A stretch of DNA of 64,000 nt from IDS-8 sp040902105 (GTDB lineage Bacteria > Pseudomonadota > Gammaproteobacteria > Steroidobacterales > Woeseiaceae), in contig JBBDXW010000052.1 in NCBI GenBank assembly GCA_040902105.1, positions 248,001 to 312,000 of the forward strand. Direction: 5' to 3'. This document shows, one piece after another, positions 8,401-17,670 of the stretch; the first letter of the stretch is position 1, and each line of letters starts with the position of its first letter. The notes below the pieces were generated by a model, which saw only the letters and a list, made by a program, of their open reading frames with translations, did not search any database and was not told the origin of the DNA. Both the position numbers and the translations under genes were made by a program.

Positions 8401-9741
8401 TCAGCGGGCGCGAGTGATCTCGAGCCTTTGGCCCGCAATGTCGCTGCCGAGTTTGCCGTCGCGCCAGGCGATACGGCCGTTGACGACGGTCGTGTCGACG
8501 GTCGAGCTGAAGCGGTGGCCCTCGAACGGCGACCAGTGGCACTTGTAGAGCAGATTCGACGGTTCGACGGTCTGGGGCCTGTTCGGGTCCATCAGCACGA
8601 GGTCGGCGAAGTAGCCCTCGCGCACGTAGCCGCGGTCCACGACGCCGAAGATGTCGGCCACGGCGTGGCTGGTCCGGTCCACCACCGTTTCGAGGCTTAT
8701 CTGGCCGGCCTTTGCGAGATCGAACAGCACGAGCAACGGGTGCTGCACCAGCGGCAGCCCGGCCGGCGCCTTGAAATAGCTGCGCTTTTTCTCGACGGCG
8801 GTGTGCGGCGCGTGGTCCGTCGCGATGATGTCGATGCGCCCGTCGTTGACGGCCGCGATCAATGCTTCGCGGTCTTTCGCCGTTTTTATCGACGGGTTGC
8901 ATTTGATTCGTGCACCAAGTTCGTCGTAATGGCTTTCGTCGAACCACAAATGGTGTACACAGACTTCGGCGGTTATGTTCTTTTCGCTCCGGCTGGCCCG
9001 CGAGAAAAGGCCCATCTCCAGCGCCGTGGTCAGGTGCAGTACGTGCAGCCTCGTCCCGTGGCGCCGCGCCAGGTCGACCGCTATGCTCGATGACTTCAGG
9101 CAGGCGTCCGCCGAACGGATTTTCGGGTGTTCGGACATCGGCACGTCTGCGCCGAACTCCGCTTTCGCCCGCGCTTCGTTGTCGCGGATCGTCGGCGAAT
9201 GCTCGCAGTGAGTCACAACGATGACCGGCGCACCGGCAAACACGCGTTCGAGCGCATCGACATCGTCTACGAGCATGTCGCCCGTCGACGCGCCCATGAA
9301 TACCTTGATGCCGCAGGCTTCCCCGACGCGAAGCGCTTTGATTTCCTCGATGTTGCGGTTGGTTGCGCCGAGATAAAACGCGAAGTTTGCCCGCGCCCGC
9401 CCTCTCGCCGCCCGGTACTTGTCCGCGAGCGCTTCCCGCGTTGTCGTTTGCGGGCTTACGTTCGGCATATCCATGAAACTGGTGACCCCGCCCGCTACCG
9501 CGGCAGCCGATTCGGTTGCCATGTCGCCTTTTTCGGTGAGGCCAGGCTCGCGGAAGTGCACCTGGTCGTCGATCATGCCGGGCAAAACGTAGCGGCCGGC
9601 GGCATCGATCACGTCGACCTGGTCCGCAGCCGGAATACTGCCGGCTATTTTCTCGATGCGCTCGCCGTGGATCAGGATATCGGCATCGCGAATTTGACCC
9701 TCATTGACCAGGCGTGCGTTTGTAATCAGTAAACGTCTCAA
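8401..9741 (-). CDS. pyrC: Dihydroorotase, class I type
   Basis: A 446-residue amidohydrolase that closes carbamoyl-aspartate to dihydroorotate in pyrimidine synthesis. The start of the barrel reads VLPGMIDDQVHFREPGLT. The carbamylated lysine is in GIKVFMGASTG, later histidines are in VVTHCEHS and LHVLHLTTA, and the catalytic Asp is in IIATDHAPH. The first metal-binding His of the usual D-x-H-x-H motif is Gln here (DDQVH); I recall this variant from annotated dihydroorotases of other bacteria, so it need not mean inactivity. The gene begins 3 bp after the prolyl aminopeptidase gene, so the two are co-transcribed. A hydantoinase/allantoinase role is less likely given the FREPG motif. Confidence 0.88.
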   Translation of the reverse strand: MRRLLITNARLVNEGQIRDADILIHGERIEKIAGSIPAADQVDVIDAAGRYVLPGMIDDQVHFREPGLTEKGDMATESAAAVAGGVTSFMDMPNVSPQTTTREALADKYRAARGRARANFAFYLGATNRNIEEIKALRVGEACGIKVFMGASTGDMLVDDVDALERVFAGAPVIVVTHCEHSPTIRDNEARAKAEFGADVPMSEHPKIRSADACLKSSSIAVDLARRHGTRLHVLHLTTALEMGLFSRASRSEKNITAEVCVHHLWFDESHYDELGARIKCNPSIKTAKDREALIAAVNDGRIDIIATDHAPHTAVEKKRSYFKAPAGLPLVQHPLLVLFDLAKAGQISLETVVDRTSHAVADIFGVVDRGYVREGYFADLVLMDPNRPQTVEPSNLLYKCHWSPFEGHRFSSTVDTTVVNGRIAWRDGKLGSDIAGQRLEITRAR

Positions 9742-9744
9742 TGA

Positions 9745-10710
9745 TCAGGTCCGGTCGGCGAATCGGTCAGTCGCGGTTATCAACTCATGCACGTTACCGG
9801 CTTCGAACGCGGCATGTCCGGCATCAGGCACAATATGAAGTTCGGCCTCCGGCCACGCTTCGGAGAGTTCCCATGCCGAAATCGCGGGACACACGATGTC
9901 GTAGCGTCCATGCACGATCACCGCCGGAATGTGACGGATGCGTTCGACATCCTCAAGCAACTGGTTCTCTTCCATGAAACCGTCATTGACGAAGTAATGA
10001 CACTCGATGCGCGCCATCGACAGCGCCATCTCCTCGGCCCCGAAGACTTTCTCCACTTCGGCGCTCGGTATCAGCATGCAGGACGACCCTTCCCAGACAG
10101 ACCAGGCCCTGGCCGCGCGCAGCCTCACGGCCGCATCGTCGCTGGTCAGGTATTTGTGATAGGCGTGCAGGAGATCGTGCCGTTCGTCCTCCGGAATCGG
10201 TTCGAGGAAGCGCTGCCAGCGGTCGGGGAAAATCTCGCTCGCGCCGTACTGGTAGAACCAGACAATCTCTTTCTTCCGCAACATGAAAATGCCGCGCAAC
10301 ACCAGCTCCGTGACGCGATCGGGATGCGTCTCCGCATAGGCCAGCGCGAGCGTACTTCCCCACGAGCCGCCGAACACCTGCCAGCGCTCGATCTCCAGGA
10401 GCTCGCGCAGCCGTTCTATGTCGTCGACGAGATGCCAGGTCGTATTGGCCTCGAGGTTTGCATGCGGGCGGCTCTTGCCGCTGCCGCGCTGGTCGAAGAG
10501 CACGATGCGATATCGCTCCGGATCGAAGAACTGCCGCATCTTTTCCGTGCAGCCGCCGCCGGGCCCGCCGTGCAGGAACACGACCGGTTTGCCGGAGGGG
10601 TTGCCCGACTGTTCGTAATAGAGAGTGTGGCCGTCGCCGACATCCAGGCGGCCGGTGTCGAACGGCTCGATGGGCGGATAAAGCGTTCGTCTCGCAGTAT
10701 TTGTGTTCAT
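9745..10710 (-). CDS. pip: Prolyl aminopeptidase (proline iminopeptidase)
   Basis: A 321-residue alpha/beta hydrolase. HGGPGGGC forms the oxyanion region, GGSWGS holds the nucleophilic serine, and VHGRYDIVCP and PDAGHAAFE carry the catalytic Asp and His. DQRGSGKSRPHA is typical of the S33 family. It removes N-terminal proline from peptides in the cytoplasm; no signal peptide is visible. Length matches the roughly 310-320 residues of proteobacterial homologues. It is first in a two-gene unit with pyrC. Confidence 0.93.
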   Translation of the reverse strand: MNTNTARRTLYPPIEPFDTGRLDVGDGHTLYYEQSGNPSGKPVVFLHGGPGGGCTEKMRQFFDPERYRIVLFDQRGSGKSRPHANLEANTTWHLVDDIERLRELLEIERWQVFGGSWGSTLALAYAETHPDRVTELVLRGIFMLRKKEIVWFYQYGASEIFPDRWQRFLEPIPEDERHDLLHAYHKYLTSDDAAVRLRAARAWSVWEGSSCMLIPSAEVEKVFGAEEMALSMARIECHYFVNDGFMEENQLLEDVERIRHIPAVIVHGRYDIVCPAISAWELSEAWPEAELHIVPDAGHAAFEAGNVHELITATDRFADRT

Positions 10711-10769
10711 GCGCGCATTATGAAAGGGCCGGAGAATTATTGCAGCCCCCGGCAGTGATGCGTCGAGCT

Positions 10770-10832
10770 GTTGGAGCCCGCGAGAGCGGCGATTTCCGTA
10801 GCGGTTATTCGCCCGTTGTCACGGGCTCCAAC
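10770..10832. repeat. 63-bp palindromic repeat, family 2, copy 1
   Basis: Ends in the inverted pair GTTGGAGCCCG and CGGGCTCCAAC. The interior contains GCGGCGATTT and TTATTCGCCCGTTGTCA. The copy at 35116-35179 is the same sequence in reverse orientation with a few differences. It lies between divergent genes (pip and the M16 protease). It is unrelated in sequence to the RAYT-associated REP family. Confidence 0.8.
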
Positions 10833-10912
10833 AAGGGGCCACCCATCGTCATTCCGGTTACACTTGATTCTGTCGCCGCTTCGGCAAAACCCGCAAACAG
10901 ACAGAGTCGTCC

Positions 10913-13666
10913 ATGAAATTTCGTGCCGTTTTACAGTCGCTTGGTTGTGCAGCAGTCTCCGTCGTGTTCGCGACGTCCGTCTACGCCGCGGAAGTCGACA
11001 TCGAGTTCACGGAGTACACGCTCGATAACGGCCTGCGCCTGATCGTCCATGAGGATCCAAAGGCGCCGATCGTGGCGGTCAACATCTGGTACCACGTCGG
11101 CTCCAGGAACGAGCAGGCGGGCAAGACCGGCTTCGCGCACCTGTTCGAACACCTGATGTTCAACGGCAGCGAAAACTTCAACGAAGAAATGAGCAAACCG
11201 CTGGAACGTGCAGGCGCGACGGGCATGAACGGGACCACGTCCTTCGACCGCACGAATTATTTCGAGACGGTGCCGAAAACAGCGCTGGACATGGCGCTCT
11301 GGCTCGAATCCGACCGCATGGGACATCTGCTCGGCGTGGTCGACGAGGAGAAGCTCACGCAGGAACGCGGCGTGGTGCAGAACGAAAAACGCCAGAGCGA
11401 GAACGAGCCGTACGGGCAGGCGTTCAACCATATCTTGAAGAACGTCTTTCCGCCGCAGCATCCCTATTCGTGGTCCACGATCGGCTCGATGGAAGATCTG
11501 GAGGCGGCCAGTCTCGACGACGTGCACGAATGGTTCAAGACTTACTACGGGCCGAACAACGCCGTCATCGTCATCGCGGGCGACATCCGCGCCGAGGAAG
11601 CGCGCGAGAAGGTCGAATATTACTTCGGCGACATACCCCCGGGACCGCCGATCGCCCAATACGACAGCTGGACGGTCAAGCTGGACGGGGACAAACGCGA
11701 GGTGCTTCAGGACCGCGTGCCGCAGGCGCGGCTGTATAAGGTGTGGGGCGCGCCGCACTACGTGGCCGAAGACACCGAATTGCTGCAGCTGGCGAACGGC
11801 GTGCTGGCGGGCGGCAAGAATTCGCGCCTGTTCGAACGGCTGGTGTATACGGACCAGACCGCCACCGACGTCTCCGCGTCCCTGCTCCCGGCCGAGATCG
11901 CCGGGCTTTACCTGTTGCAGGCAACCGCGCAGCCTGGCGCGAGCCTCGACGGCGTCGAACAGGCGGTCAATGAAGAGCTGCGGCGTTTTCTCGAGGACGG
12001 GCCGACCGCCGACGAACTCGAACGCGTCCGCACGGAAATCGTGGCCGGTTTCATTCGCGGGGTGGAGCGTATCGGCGGTTTCGGTGGGAAATCCGACGTA
12101 CTGGCCGAAAATGCGGTGTACACGGGCGACCCGGGTTTCTTCCGCACCTCGCTGGAACGACTCGAGCAGGCCACGCCGGCCTCGGTCCAGGCCGCCGCGA
12201 ACCGCTGGCTGACGGCCGGCGCCTATCACCTGGAGATACACCCGTACCCGGAGTTGCAGGCGTCAACGGAGGGCGCCGACCGTTCGGCGTTGCCGCAGCC
12301 GGCATCGTTTCCCGAGGTAAACTTCGACGAATTCGAGCGCAGCCGGCTCGCTAACGGGATGGAACTGGTCGTCGCAACGCGCCGTGCCGTGCCGGTCGTC
12401 AACCTGAGCCTGCGGCTCGACGCCGGCTACGCCGCGGACCAGTTCGGCGCACCGGGAACGGCGACTCTCACGATGGCAATGCTCGACGAAGGAACGCGAA
12501 GCCGTTCCGCACTCGAGATCAGCGACGAACTGGCGCGGCTTGGCGCTGAGCTGGGCGCGGGCGCGGGACTCGATACGTCCGTCGTTTACTTGAGCGCTTT
12601 GAAGGAAAACCTCGACGAATCGCTCGCGATCTATGCGGACGTGGTGCTCAATCCCTCGTTTCCCGAACACGAGCTCGAACGCCTGCGCAAATCGATGCTC
12701 GCAAAGATCGCGCAGGAGAAAACGCAGCCGGTCGGCATCGCGTTGCGCGTACTGCCGGCGCTGATGTACGGCGAGGGTCATGCCTACAGCCTGCCGCTGA
12801 CGGGATCCGGTACTGAAGAGTCCGTCGCCCGCATAACCCGGGACTCGCTGGTCGATCATCACCGGACCTGGTTCAGGCCGGGCAACGCGGTCGTGATCGT
12901 GGTCGGCGATACGACCATGGAAGAGATCAGGCCGAAGCTCGAAAAAGCGTTCGCGCGATGGCGGCCAGGTTCCGTACCAGGCAAGAATATCGCGGACGTC
13001 GCGGAACCGGAGCGCGAACAGGTTTTCATCGTCGATCGGCCGGGTTCCGAGCAGTCCATCATTCTCGTCGGCAATGTTGCGCCGCCCGTCGGCGACGAGA
13101 ACGAAATCGCGATCGAAGCGATGAATGAAATCCTGGGCGGCGATGCCCAGTCGCGAATCTACAGCAACTTGCGCAAGGACAAGCACTGGTCGTATGGCGC
13201 GTACTCGTTCCTGCTGCCGGCAAAAGGTCCGCGCCCGTTCATTGCCTACGCTCCGGTGCAGACGGATAAAACCAAGGAATCGATGGCCGAACTGAAGCGC
13301 GAGCTGACGGAGTTACTGGGCGAGAACCCTCCCGCAGAAAACGAACTGCAGCGCGTGATCGCATCGAGCACGCTGAGCCTGCCGGGCCGCTGGGAAACCG
13401 CGTCCGCCGTGCTCGGCGACATTGCCGAGATCGTCACCTACGACCTGCCGGACGATTACTGGGATACCTACCCGGACCGGGTGCGCAGCCTGTCCGTCGA
13501 AGAGCTTGCGGAAGCCGCCGGGGCAGTGGTGAAACCGGACAGGCTGCTGTGGGTGGTGGTCGGGGACCGGGAAAAGATCGAGCCGCGCATTCGCGAACTG
13601 GAAATTGGCGGGATCACGCTGCTGGATGCGGATGGAAATGTCATTCCGCCCGCGGCGGGCAATTGA
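10913..13666 (+). CDS. Secreted two-domain M16 family zinc peptidase
   Basis: A 917-residue protein with an N-terminal signal sequence (hydrophobic residues 8-24, then VYAAEVD). The first M16 domain holds the inverted zinc motif HLFEH (His76, His80) and the distal ERGVVQNEKRQ glutamate. A second pitrilysin-like domain begins near residue 480 (RLANGMELVVATRRAVPVVN) and lacks the zinc motif, as expected for the non-catalytic half; it ends with a Y-rich SYGAYSFL segment. Such proteins degrade peptides in the periplasm or outer-membrane space. The length fits the fused PqqL-like group. The ATG at 10913 has no strong ribosome-binding site. It stands alone on the plus strand. Confidence 0.92.
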   Translation: MKFRAVLQSLGCAAVSVVFATSVYAAEVDIEFTEYTLDNGLRLIVHEDPKAPIVAVNIWYHVGSRNEQAGKTGFAHLFEHLMFNGSENFNEEMSKPLERAGATGMNGTTSFDRTNYFETVPKTALDMALWLESDRMGHLLGVVDEEKLTQERGVVQNEKRQSENEPYGQAFNHILKNVFPPQHPYSWSTIGSMEDLEAASLDDVHEWFKTYYGPNNAVIVIAGDIRAEEAREKVEYYFGDIPPGPPIAQYDSWTVKLDGDKREVLQDRVPQARLYKVWGAPHYVAEDTELLQLANGVLAGGKNSRLFERLVYTDQTATDVSASLLPAEIAGLYLLQATAQPGASLDGVEQAVNEELRRFLEDGPTADELERVRTEIVAGFIRGVERIGGFGGKSDVLAENAVYTGDPGFFRTSLERLEQATPASVQAAANRWLTAGAYHLEIHPYPELQASTEGADRSALPQPASFPEVNFDEFERSRLANGMELVVATRRAVPVVNLSLRLDAGYAADQFGAPGTATLTMAMLDEGTRSRSALEISDELARLGAELGAGAGLDTSVVYLSALKENLDESLAIYADVVLNPSFPEHELERLRKSMLAKIAQEKTQPVGIALRVLPALMYGEGHAYSLPLTGSGTEESVARITRDSLVDHHRTWFRPGNAVVIVVGDTTMEEIRPKLEKAFARWRPGSVPGKNIADVAEPEREQVFIVDRPGSEQSIILVGNVAPPVGDENEIAIEAMNEILGGDAQSRIYSNLRKDKHWSYGAYSFLLPAKGPRPFIAYAPVQTDKTKESMAELKRELTELLGENPPAENELQRVIASSTLSLPGRWETASAVLGDIAEIVTYDLPDDYWDTYPDRVRSLSVEELAEAAGAVVKPDRLLWVVVGDREKIEPRIRELEIGGITLLDADGNVIPPAAGN

Positions 13667-13776
13667 CAAACATACCTGCGGCGAAGCTCACGCGACAGTG
13701 AGCGAAGACTTGACGGCGTGTGATCATGTTCGTCTGCAGTTTCATTTCCGGTGCCAGGCGTACGCCGGCGGCGCAT

Positions 13777-14280
13777 TCAATTGATCGTCCGATCCTGGCA
13801 TTTGCCGTGCTGCCGCCACGCCGCGTCGTCCGGGCCTTCGCCGTATTCCCCCGTCGTGGCTGAATGCTCGACCTTCATTTGCCGCATTCCCTCCGCGAGT
13901 AATTTCATGGCGGGCCCCGACACCTTGACGGCCGATTGCAGCATGACCGCAGACAGCGCGGCGACAAAGCCAACGTCGTCTCCGTGCTGCAATCTTCTCA
14001 AGCCTGTCAGCAGCGCCTCCTCATGCAGCGCCAGGCAAGGGCAACGAACATCATGTACGACGATCTCGCGGGTCGGAGCGGCCAGCAAACAGACCAGCAC
14101 ACGGTCCAGAGAATAGTAAAGAACGTCTATACCGGCGTTCTCGAACGCCTCGAACACGAAGTCGGGCGCCGGCGTACTCCGAATTGCACTCCACAGGTAG
14201 TGACGGCTGGCCCAGACGATGAACTGTTCCGGGTCTGCCAGCCGGTGTCGATCCGTCGCATGTGGTCGCTGTGAATTCAT
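13777..14280 (-). CDS. Conserved-looking protein of unknown function near a Fur box
   Basis: A 167-residue protein that I do not recognise. ATG 14280 follows a GGGTGAAACAACC region; the frame stays open to 14325. It has no signal peptide. Notable features are a C-P-C motif in VVHDVRCPCLALHEEALL, an N-terminal segment PEQFIVWASRHYLWSA and a helical C-terminal half. It is read away from the Fur-box-like palindrome at 14487-14537, with one very small reading frame between, so iron control is possible. An accessory iron or haem protein would fit the context, but nothing in the sequence proves it. Confidence 0.65.
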   Translation of the reverse strand: MNSQRPHATDRHRLADPEQFIVWASRHYLWSAIRSTPAPDFVFEAFENAGIDVLYYSLDRVLVCLLAAPTREIVVHDVRCPCLALHEEALLTGLRRLQHGDDVGFVAALSAVMLQSAVKVSGPAMKLLAEGMRQMKVEHSATTGEYGEGPDDAAWRQHGKCQDRTIN

Positions 14281-14297
14281 GGTTGTTTCACCCTGTC

Positions 14298-14489
14298 TTA
14301 TCGACTGCGCCTGCGCATCGCGCACACGGCCCGTCCGGTTACTCGACGAATCGCCCGAGCGTTGCCGACCTTCGCGAGTATCGTAAAGCGCCCGCGTTCC
14401 GCGGACAGGCCTTCCCAGGCGCGCCGCACGTCGGCCCGGAACGCCCCGGTCGCCTCCCGGTATTCATCGCCCGACGCAGGACTTGTCAT
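14298..14489 (-). CDS. Possible 63-residue protein between the Fur box and the next gene
   Basis: A short minus-strand frame starting MTSPASGDEYREATGAF and ending in an Arg-rich tail (AMRRRSR). It starts immediately downstream of the Fur-box-like palindrome and stops 17 bp before the next start. No known domain is visible, and the start lacks a clear ribosome-binding site. It may be a non-coding leader instead. Confidence 0.25.
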   Translation of the reverse strand: MTSPASGDEYREATGAFRADVRRAWEGLSAERGRFTILAKVGNARAIRRVTGRAVCAMRRRSR

Positions 14490-14537
14490 TCGTACTGGCG
14501 GGTGTAATATACGAATGATAATCATTCTCATTCGTAT
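14487..14537. promoter_or_regulatory. Fur-box-like operator in a divergent intergenic region
   Basis: GAATGATAATCATTC at 14513-14527 is a perfect 7-1-7 palindrome close to the Fur consensus. It is nested in a second inverted pair, ATACGAATGA (14509-14518) and TCATTCGTAT (14528-14537). A further TCATTCGTA lies at 14487. Overlapping Fur sites of this kind usually mean tight iron repression. It lies between the minus-strand genes ending at 13777 and the plus-strand frame at 14576. Confidence 0.75.
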
Positions 14538-14575
14538 TTAGCAAGGGAATAAAAAGCCGTGTCGACACGAATCGA

Positions 14576-15223
14576 ATGGTAGCGCGCGTGGCGCCCGTTT
14601 CTTCCGCCGGCTCTTTGACGCATGCCCGTCGAGAGGATGCCCCGCGGTACGATCTGATTGTTGCCAGGCCGGCAGGACGAGAACCGACGATCCGGGTCTT
14701 TGACCGCGTCCGCGGATATCGGCTGCTGCATTGGCGCGGAGCACTCGTGTGGCATCTTCTGGAATCGGGCGCGCTTCCCGGCGATTTGTCCTGTTCCGGA
14801 CGCCACCGCTGTGACAAGTGGTTTGTCTGGCATCTGATACTCGCGGCGACTGCCACACAGATCGCGCTGGACCAGATTGGGTATCTCGGGTCCCGGCTGT
14901 ACAGCATTTTCGGCAAGCGGAAGCCATCGGCACAGTGGCTGCCGGCAGGCCGCAATAACGGGTTGCTGTCAGAAGCGTTGCCGGACTGCCCGGCTCGCCG
15001 GCCGCTGCAACTGGCGGAGCCTCACAAGCAGATCGCCCGGGCGCTCAGTGCCCGCCCGGGTCACCGCCTCACGACCGATGATATATGTTGTCTACTGCTG
15101 CTCGAATATCCGGCGCTTCCAGCACGCCAGATCCGGGCGTGTCTGGACGACCTGGTAAGCTGGCGTATCGTGCAGCGGATCGAAGCAGACGACGGGAACG
15201 TTTTCTTCGCATCTCCGGCATAG
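14576..15223 (+). CDS. Unknown protein with Fur-like winged-helix C-terminal part
   Basis: A 215-residue frame. Residues about 147-212 (QIARALSARPGHRLTTDDIC, then RQIRACLDDLVSWRIVQRIE and GNVFF) follow the layout of the Fur-family DNA-binding domain: helix, LTTDDI turn, recognition helix, then the two-strand wing. No His/Cys metal-binding dimerisation domain follows, so this is not a complete Fur. The first 140 residues are unrecognised. ATG 14576 has no good ribosome-binding site, and the N-terminal part may be mis-framed. It lies 39 bp downstream of the Fur-box-like operator. It could be a regulator that borrowed a Fur fold, or a degraded gene. Confidence 0.45.
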   Translation: MVARVAPVSSAGSLTHARREDAPRYDLIVARPAGREPTIRVFDRVRGYRLLHWRGALVWHLLESGALPGDLSCSGRHRCDKWFVWHLILAATATQIALDQIGYLGSRLYSIFGKRKPSAQWLPAGRNNGLLSEALPDCPARRPLQLAEPHKQIARALSARPGHRLTTDDICCLLLLEYPALPARQIRACLDDLVSWRIVQRIEADDGNVFFASPA

Positions 15224-15308
15224 CCTCCGCGCGCAGCGCGGACATGACACCGATTTGCCGGATGCCCGCGCGCCCACACGCGAAAACGTCCATTTGCCCG
15301 CCGGCAAT

Positions 15309-17591
15309 TCACGCGCGCAAACTCACGGCGGCCGCCACCATATTCGATATCGAACGCTCGACCTCGGGCCAGCCCCGCGTCTTCAGGCCACAATCCGGAT
15401 TGACCCAGAGTTTGTCGCGAGATATGACTGAGGCTGCTTCACAGAGCAGTTTCTTCATTTCGTCAACGGAGGGCACGCGCGGAGAATGAATGTCCCATAA
15501 ACCGGGACCGATTTCGTTCGGATAACGAAAGTCGACGAACGCCGACAATAGCTCCATGTCCGAACGCGAGTTCTCAATCGATATGACGTCGGCATCCAGC
15601 GCAACAATTGACGCCATGATGTCGTTGAATTCCGAATAGCACATATGCGAGTGAATTTGCGTGTCGTCACAAACGCCCGCCGCCGCGAGCCGAAAGCAGT
15701 CGACCGCCTGGCGAAGCCAGGGATTCCGATCGTTCATTCGCAATGGCAGTCCCTCGCGCAACGCCGGCTCGTCGATCTGAATCGCGCGGATATCCGCCTT
15801 TTCGAGATCGAGAACTTCGTCCCGTATGGCGAGGGCAATCTGCCGGCAGGTCTCCATGCGAGGCTGATCGTTTCGAACAAATGACCACTGCAGAATGGTC
15901 ACTGGGCCGGTCAGCATGCCTTTCATCGGCCGGTCCGTGACGGATTGCGCGTAGGCCGACCACTTGACGGTCATTGGCCCGGGGCGCGATACGTCGCCGA
16001 AGACGACCGGCGGTTTCACATAGCGCGATCCGTAGGACTGCACCCAGCCATGCTTCGTGATCGCGAAACCGTCGAGCTGTTCGCCGAAGTACTCGACCAT
16101 GTCGTTGCGTTCGAACTCGCCATGGACCAGCACGTCCAGCCCCAACGCTTCCTGTTTCTCCACGGCCGCCTTGATCTCATCCTCGAGAAACGCTTCATAA
16201 TCCCCTCGATCCATATCGCCACGCCGGAATGCAGCGCGTGCCTTGCGCACTTTCTCCGTCTGGGGAAAGGATCCGATCGTGGTGGTTGGAAACTCCGGCA
16301 GGGTCATGCGCCGGTGCTGCGCGACGCGGCGGGTCTGGAAATCGCTTCGCCGCAGCAAATCTGCCTGCTTGATTCCCGCAACGCGGGTCTTCACGCCGTC
16401 GTTGTGAATTCGCGGAGAGGCGTGACGGGATCGCGCAGCCTCACTGCTCGCCGCGAACGCATCGGCCGCCGCATCACGACCATCCTGCATCGCTCTGCTA
16501 AGCGCAGCGATCTCCTCAAGCTTTTGCTTGCCGAATGCCATCCAGGATTTCAGTTCCGCATCCAGCGTCTGTTCCACCTGCAGGTCGACCGGGACATGGA
16601 TCAGCGAGCAGGAAGGCGCGATTTCGATGCGGTCGGTGCCCAACGCCCGAGCGGCTTTCTCGACGACGGTCAGACAATTGTCCAGATCGGAACGCCAGAT
16701 GTTGCGGCCATCGACTACGCCGAGCGACAAGACGGTATCCTGGCCGCTGGTAGCGGAATCCGCGAGGACCGCCAGCGTCCGGTCCAGTTGCTCACGGCCA
16801 CGTACGAGATCGATATGAAGGCCGCGGGTCTGTAAAGATACGGCCACCCCGAGGTTGTCGCGCAGACTTTCGAAATAAGTCGCAAGCATGATGTCGGCGC
16901 CGCTCGCGTTGAGCAAGCGATAAGCACTACGAAGTGCATCGCACTGCCGGTCGTTCAGGTCGAGCGCCAGAATCGGCTCATCGATCTGAATCCACCGGGC
17001 GCCGGCCGCATGCAGCTTGTCAATGAGAGACTTGTACACGGGCAGCAAGCGATCGAGGAGCGACAGCGAATCGAGTCCGGCGTCCTTCGACTTGCCCAGC
17101 GACAGGTAGGTGACGGGACCGAGCAATACCGGACGCGTCACAAAGCCCAGGCTTTTCGCCTCCAGAAACTCATCGACAGCCTTGGTCGATTGCAAGGTGA
17201 ATTCCTGCTCCCGAAGAAACTCCGGTACTATGTAATGGTAGTTGGTGTCGAACCACTTGGTCATTTCCATGGCGGGTGCATCGTCCGTCCCGCGAGCCAT
17301 GGCGAAGTAAACGTCGAGGTCCGCGCCGGCGGCGCCCACCCTGAATCGCGGTGGGATGCAACCGATGGTCACGCTCATATCCAGTACTTGATCGTAGAAC
17401 GAGAAATCATTGGACGGGATCACCTCGATCCCGGCGTCGCGTTGCAGCTTCCAGTGGCGTGCGCGCAATTCTGCACCGGTTGCGGTCAGGGAGGCCACGT
17501 CGATGTCGCCTGTCCAATAAGCCTCGACAGCTCTTTTGAGTTCGCGTCTGGCGCCGATACGGGGGAAGCCGAGATTTGCCGAGCGAATCAT
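15309..17591 (-). CDS. metE: Cobalamin-independent methionine synthase
   Basis: A 760-residue protein that transfers the methyl group of 5-methyltetrahydropteroyl-triglutamate to homocysteine without B12. The N-terminal domain starts LGFPRIGARRELKRAVEAYW. The C-terminal catalytic domain begins LPEFPTTTIGSFPQTEKVRK. Zinc ligands are visible in QIHSHMCYSEF (His and Cys), ISIENSRSDMELL (Glu) and WVNPDCGLKTRGW (Cys). Length equals that of the E. coli enzyme within a few residues. ATG 17591 follows AAGGAAACACTTC. It is the third gene behind the cobalamin riboswitch, 79 bp after nrdB, so B12 probably represses it by read-through control. Confidence 0.96.
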   Translation of the reverse strand: MIRSANLGFPRIGARRELKRAVEAYWTGDIDVASLTATGAELRARHWKLQRDAGIEVIPSNDFSFYDQVLDMSVTIGCIPPRFRVGAAGADLDVYFAMARGTDDAPAMEMTKWFDTNYHYIVPEFLREQEFTLQSTKAVDEFLEAKSLGFVTRPVLLGPVTYLSLGKSKDAGLDSLSLLDRLLPVYKSLIDKLHAAGARWIQIDEPILALDLNDRQCDALRSAYRLLNASGADIMLATYFESLRDNLGVAVSLQTRGLHIDLVRGREQLDRTLAVLADSATSGQDTVLSLGVVDGRNIWRSDLDNCLTVVEKAARALGTDRIEIAPSCSLIHVPVDLQVEQTLDAELKSWMAFGKQKLEEIAALSRAMQDGRDAAADAFAASSEAARSRHASPRIHNDGVKTRVAGIKQADLLRRSDFQTRRVAQHRRMTLPEFPTTTIGSFPQTEKVRKARAAFRRGDMDRGDYEAFLEDEIKAAVEKQEALGLDVLVHGEFERNDMVEYFGEQLDGFAITKHGWVQSYGSRYVKPPVVFGDVSRPGPMTVKWSAYAQSVTDRPMKGMLTGPVTILQWSFVRNDQPRMETCRQIALAIRDEVLDLEKADIRAIQIDEPALREGLPLRMNDRNPWLRQAVDCFRLAAAGVCDDTQIHSHMCYSEFNDIMASIVALDADVISIENSRSDMELLSAFVDFRYPNEIGPGLWDIHSPRVPSVDEMKKLLCEAASVISRDKLWVNPDCGLKTRGWPEVERSISNMVAAAVSLRA

Positions 17592-17670
17592 GAAGTGTTT
17601 CCTTATCTTGTAAAGTGATTGGTAGCAGACGGTCGGGCTTCGTTGCTCCCTTTTAAACAGGCTTACATTC

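Noticed and set aside
10931..12241. 436-codon minus-strand frame
   Set aside because: Antisense shadow of the M16 peptidase, with low-complexity Arg/Asp/Val-rich sequence and no domain.
12263..13186. 307-codon minus-strand frame
   Set aside because: Another shadow of the M16 peptidase gene; no recognisable motif or ribosome-binding site.
14464..14955. 163-codon minus-strand frame across the Fur-box region
   Set aside because: Composition looks random (Arg, Ser, Cys-rich), it lacks a ribosome-binding site and overlaps the operator and the plus-strand frame.
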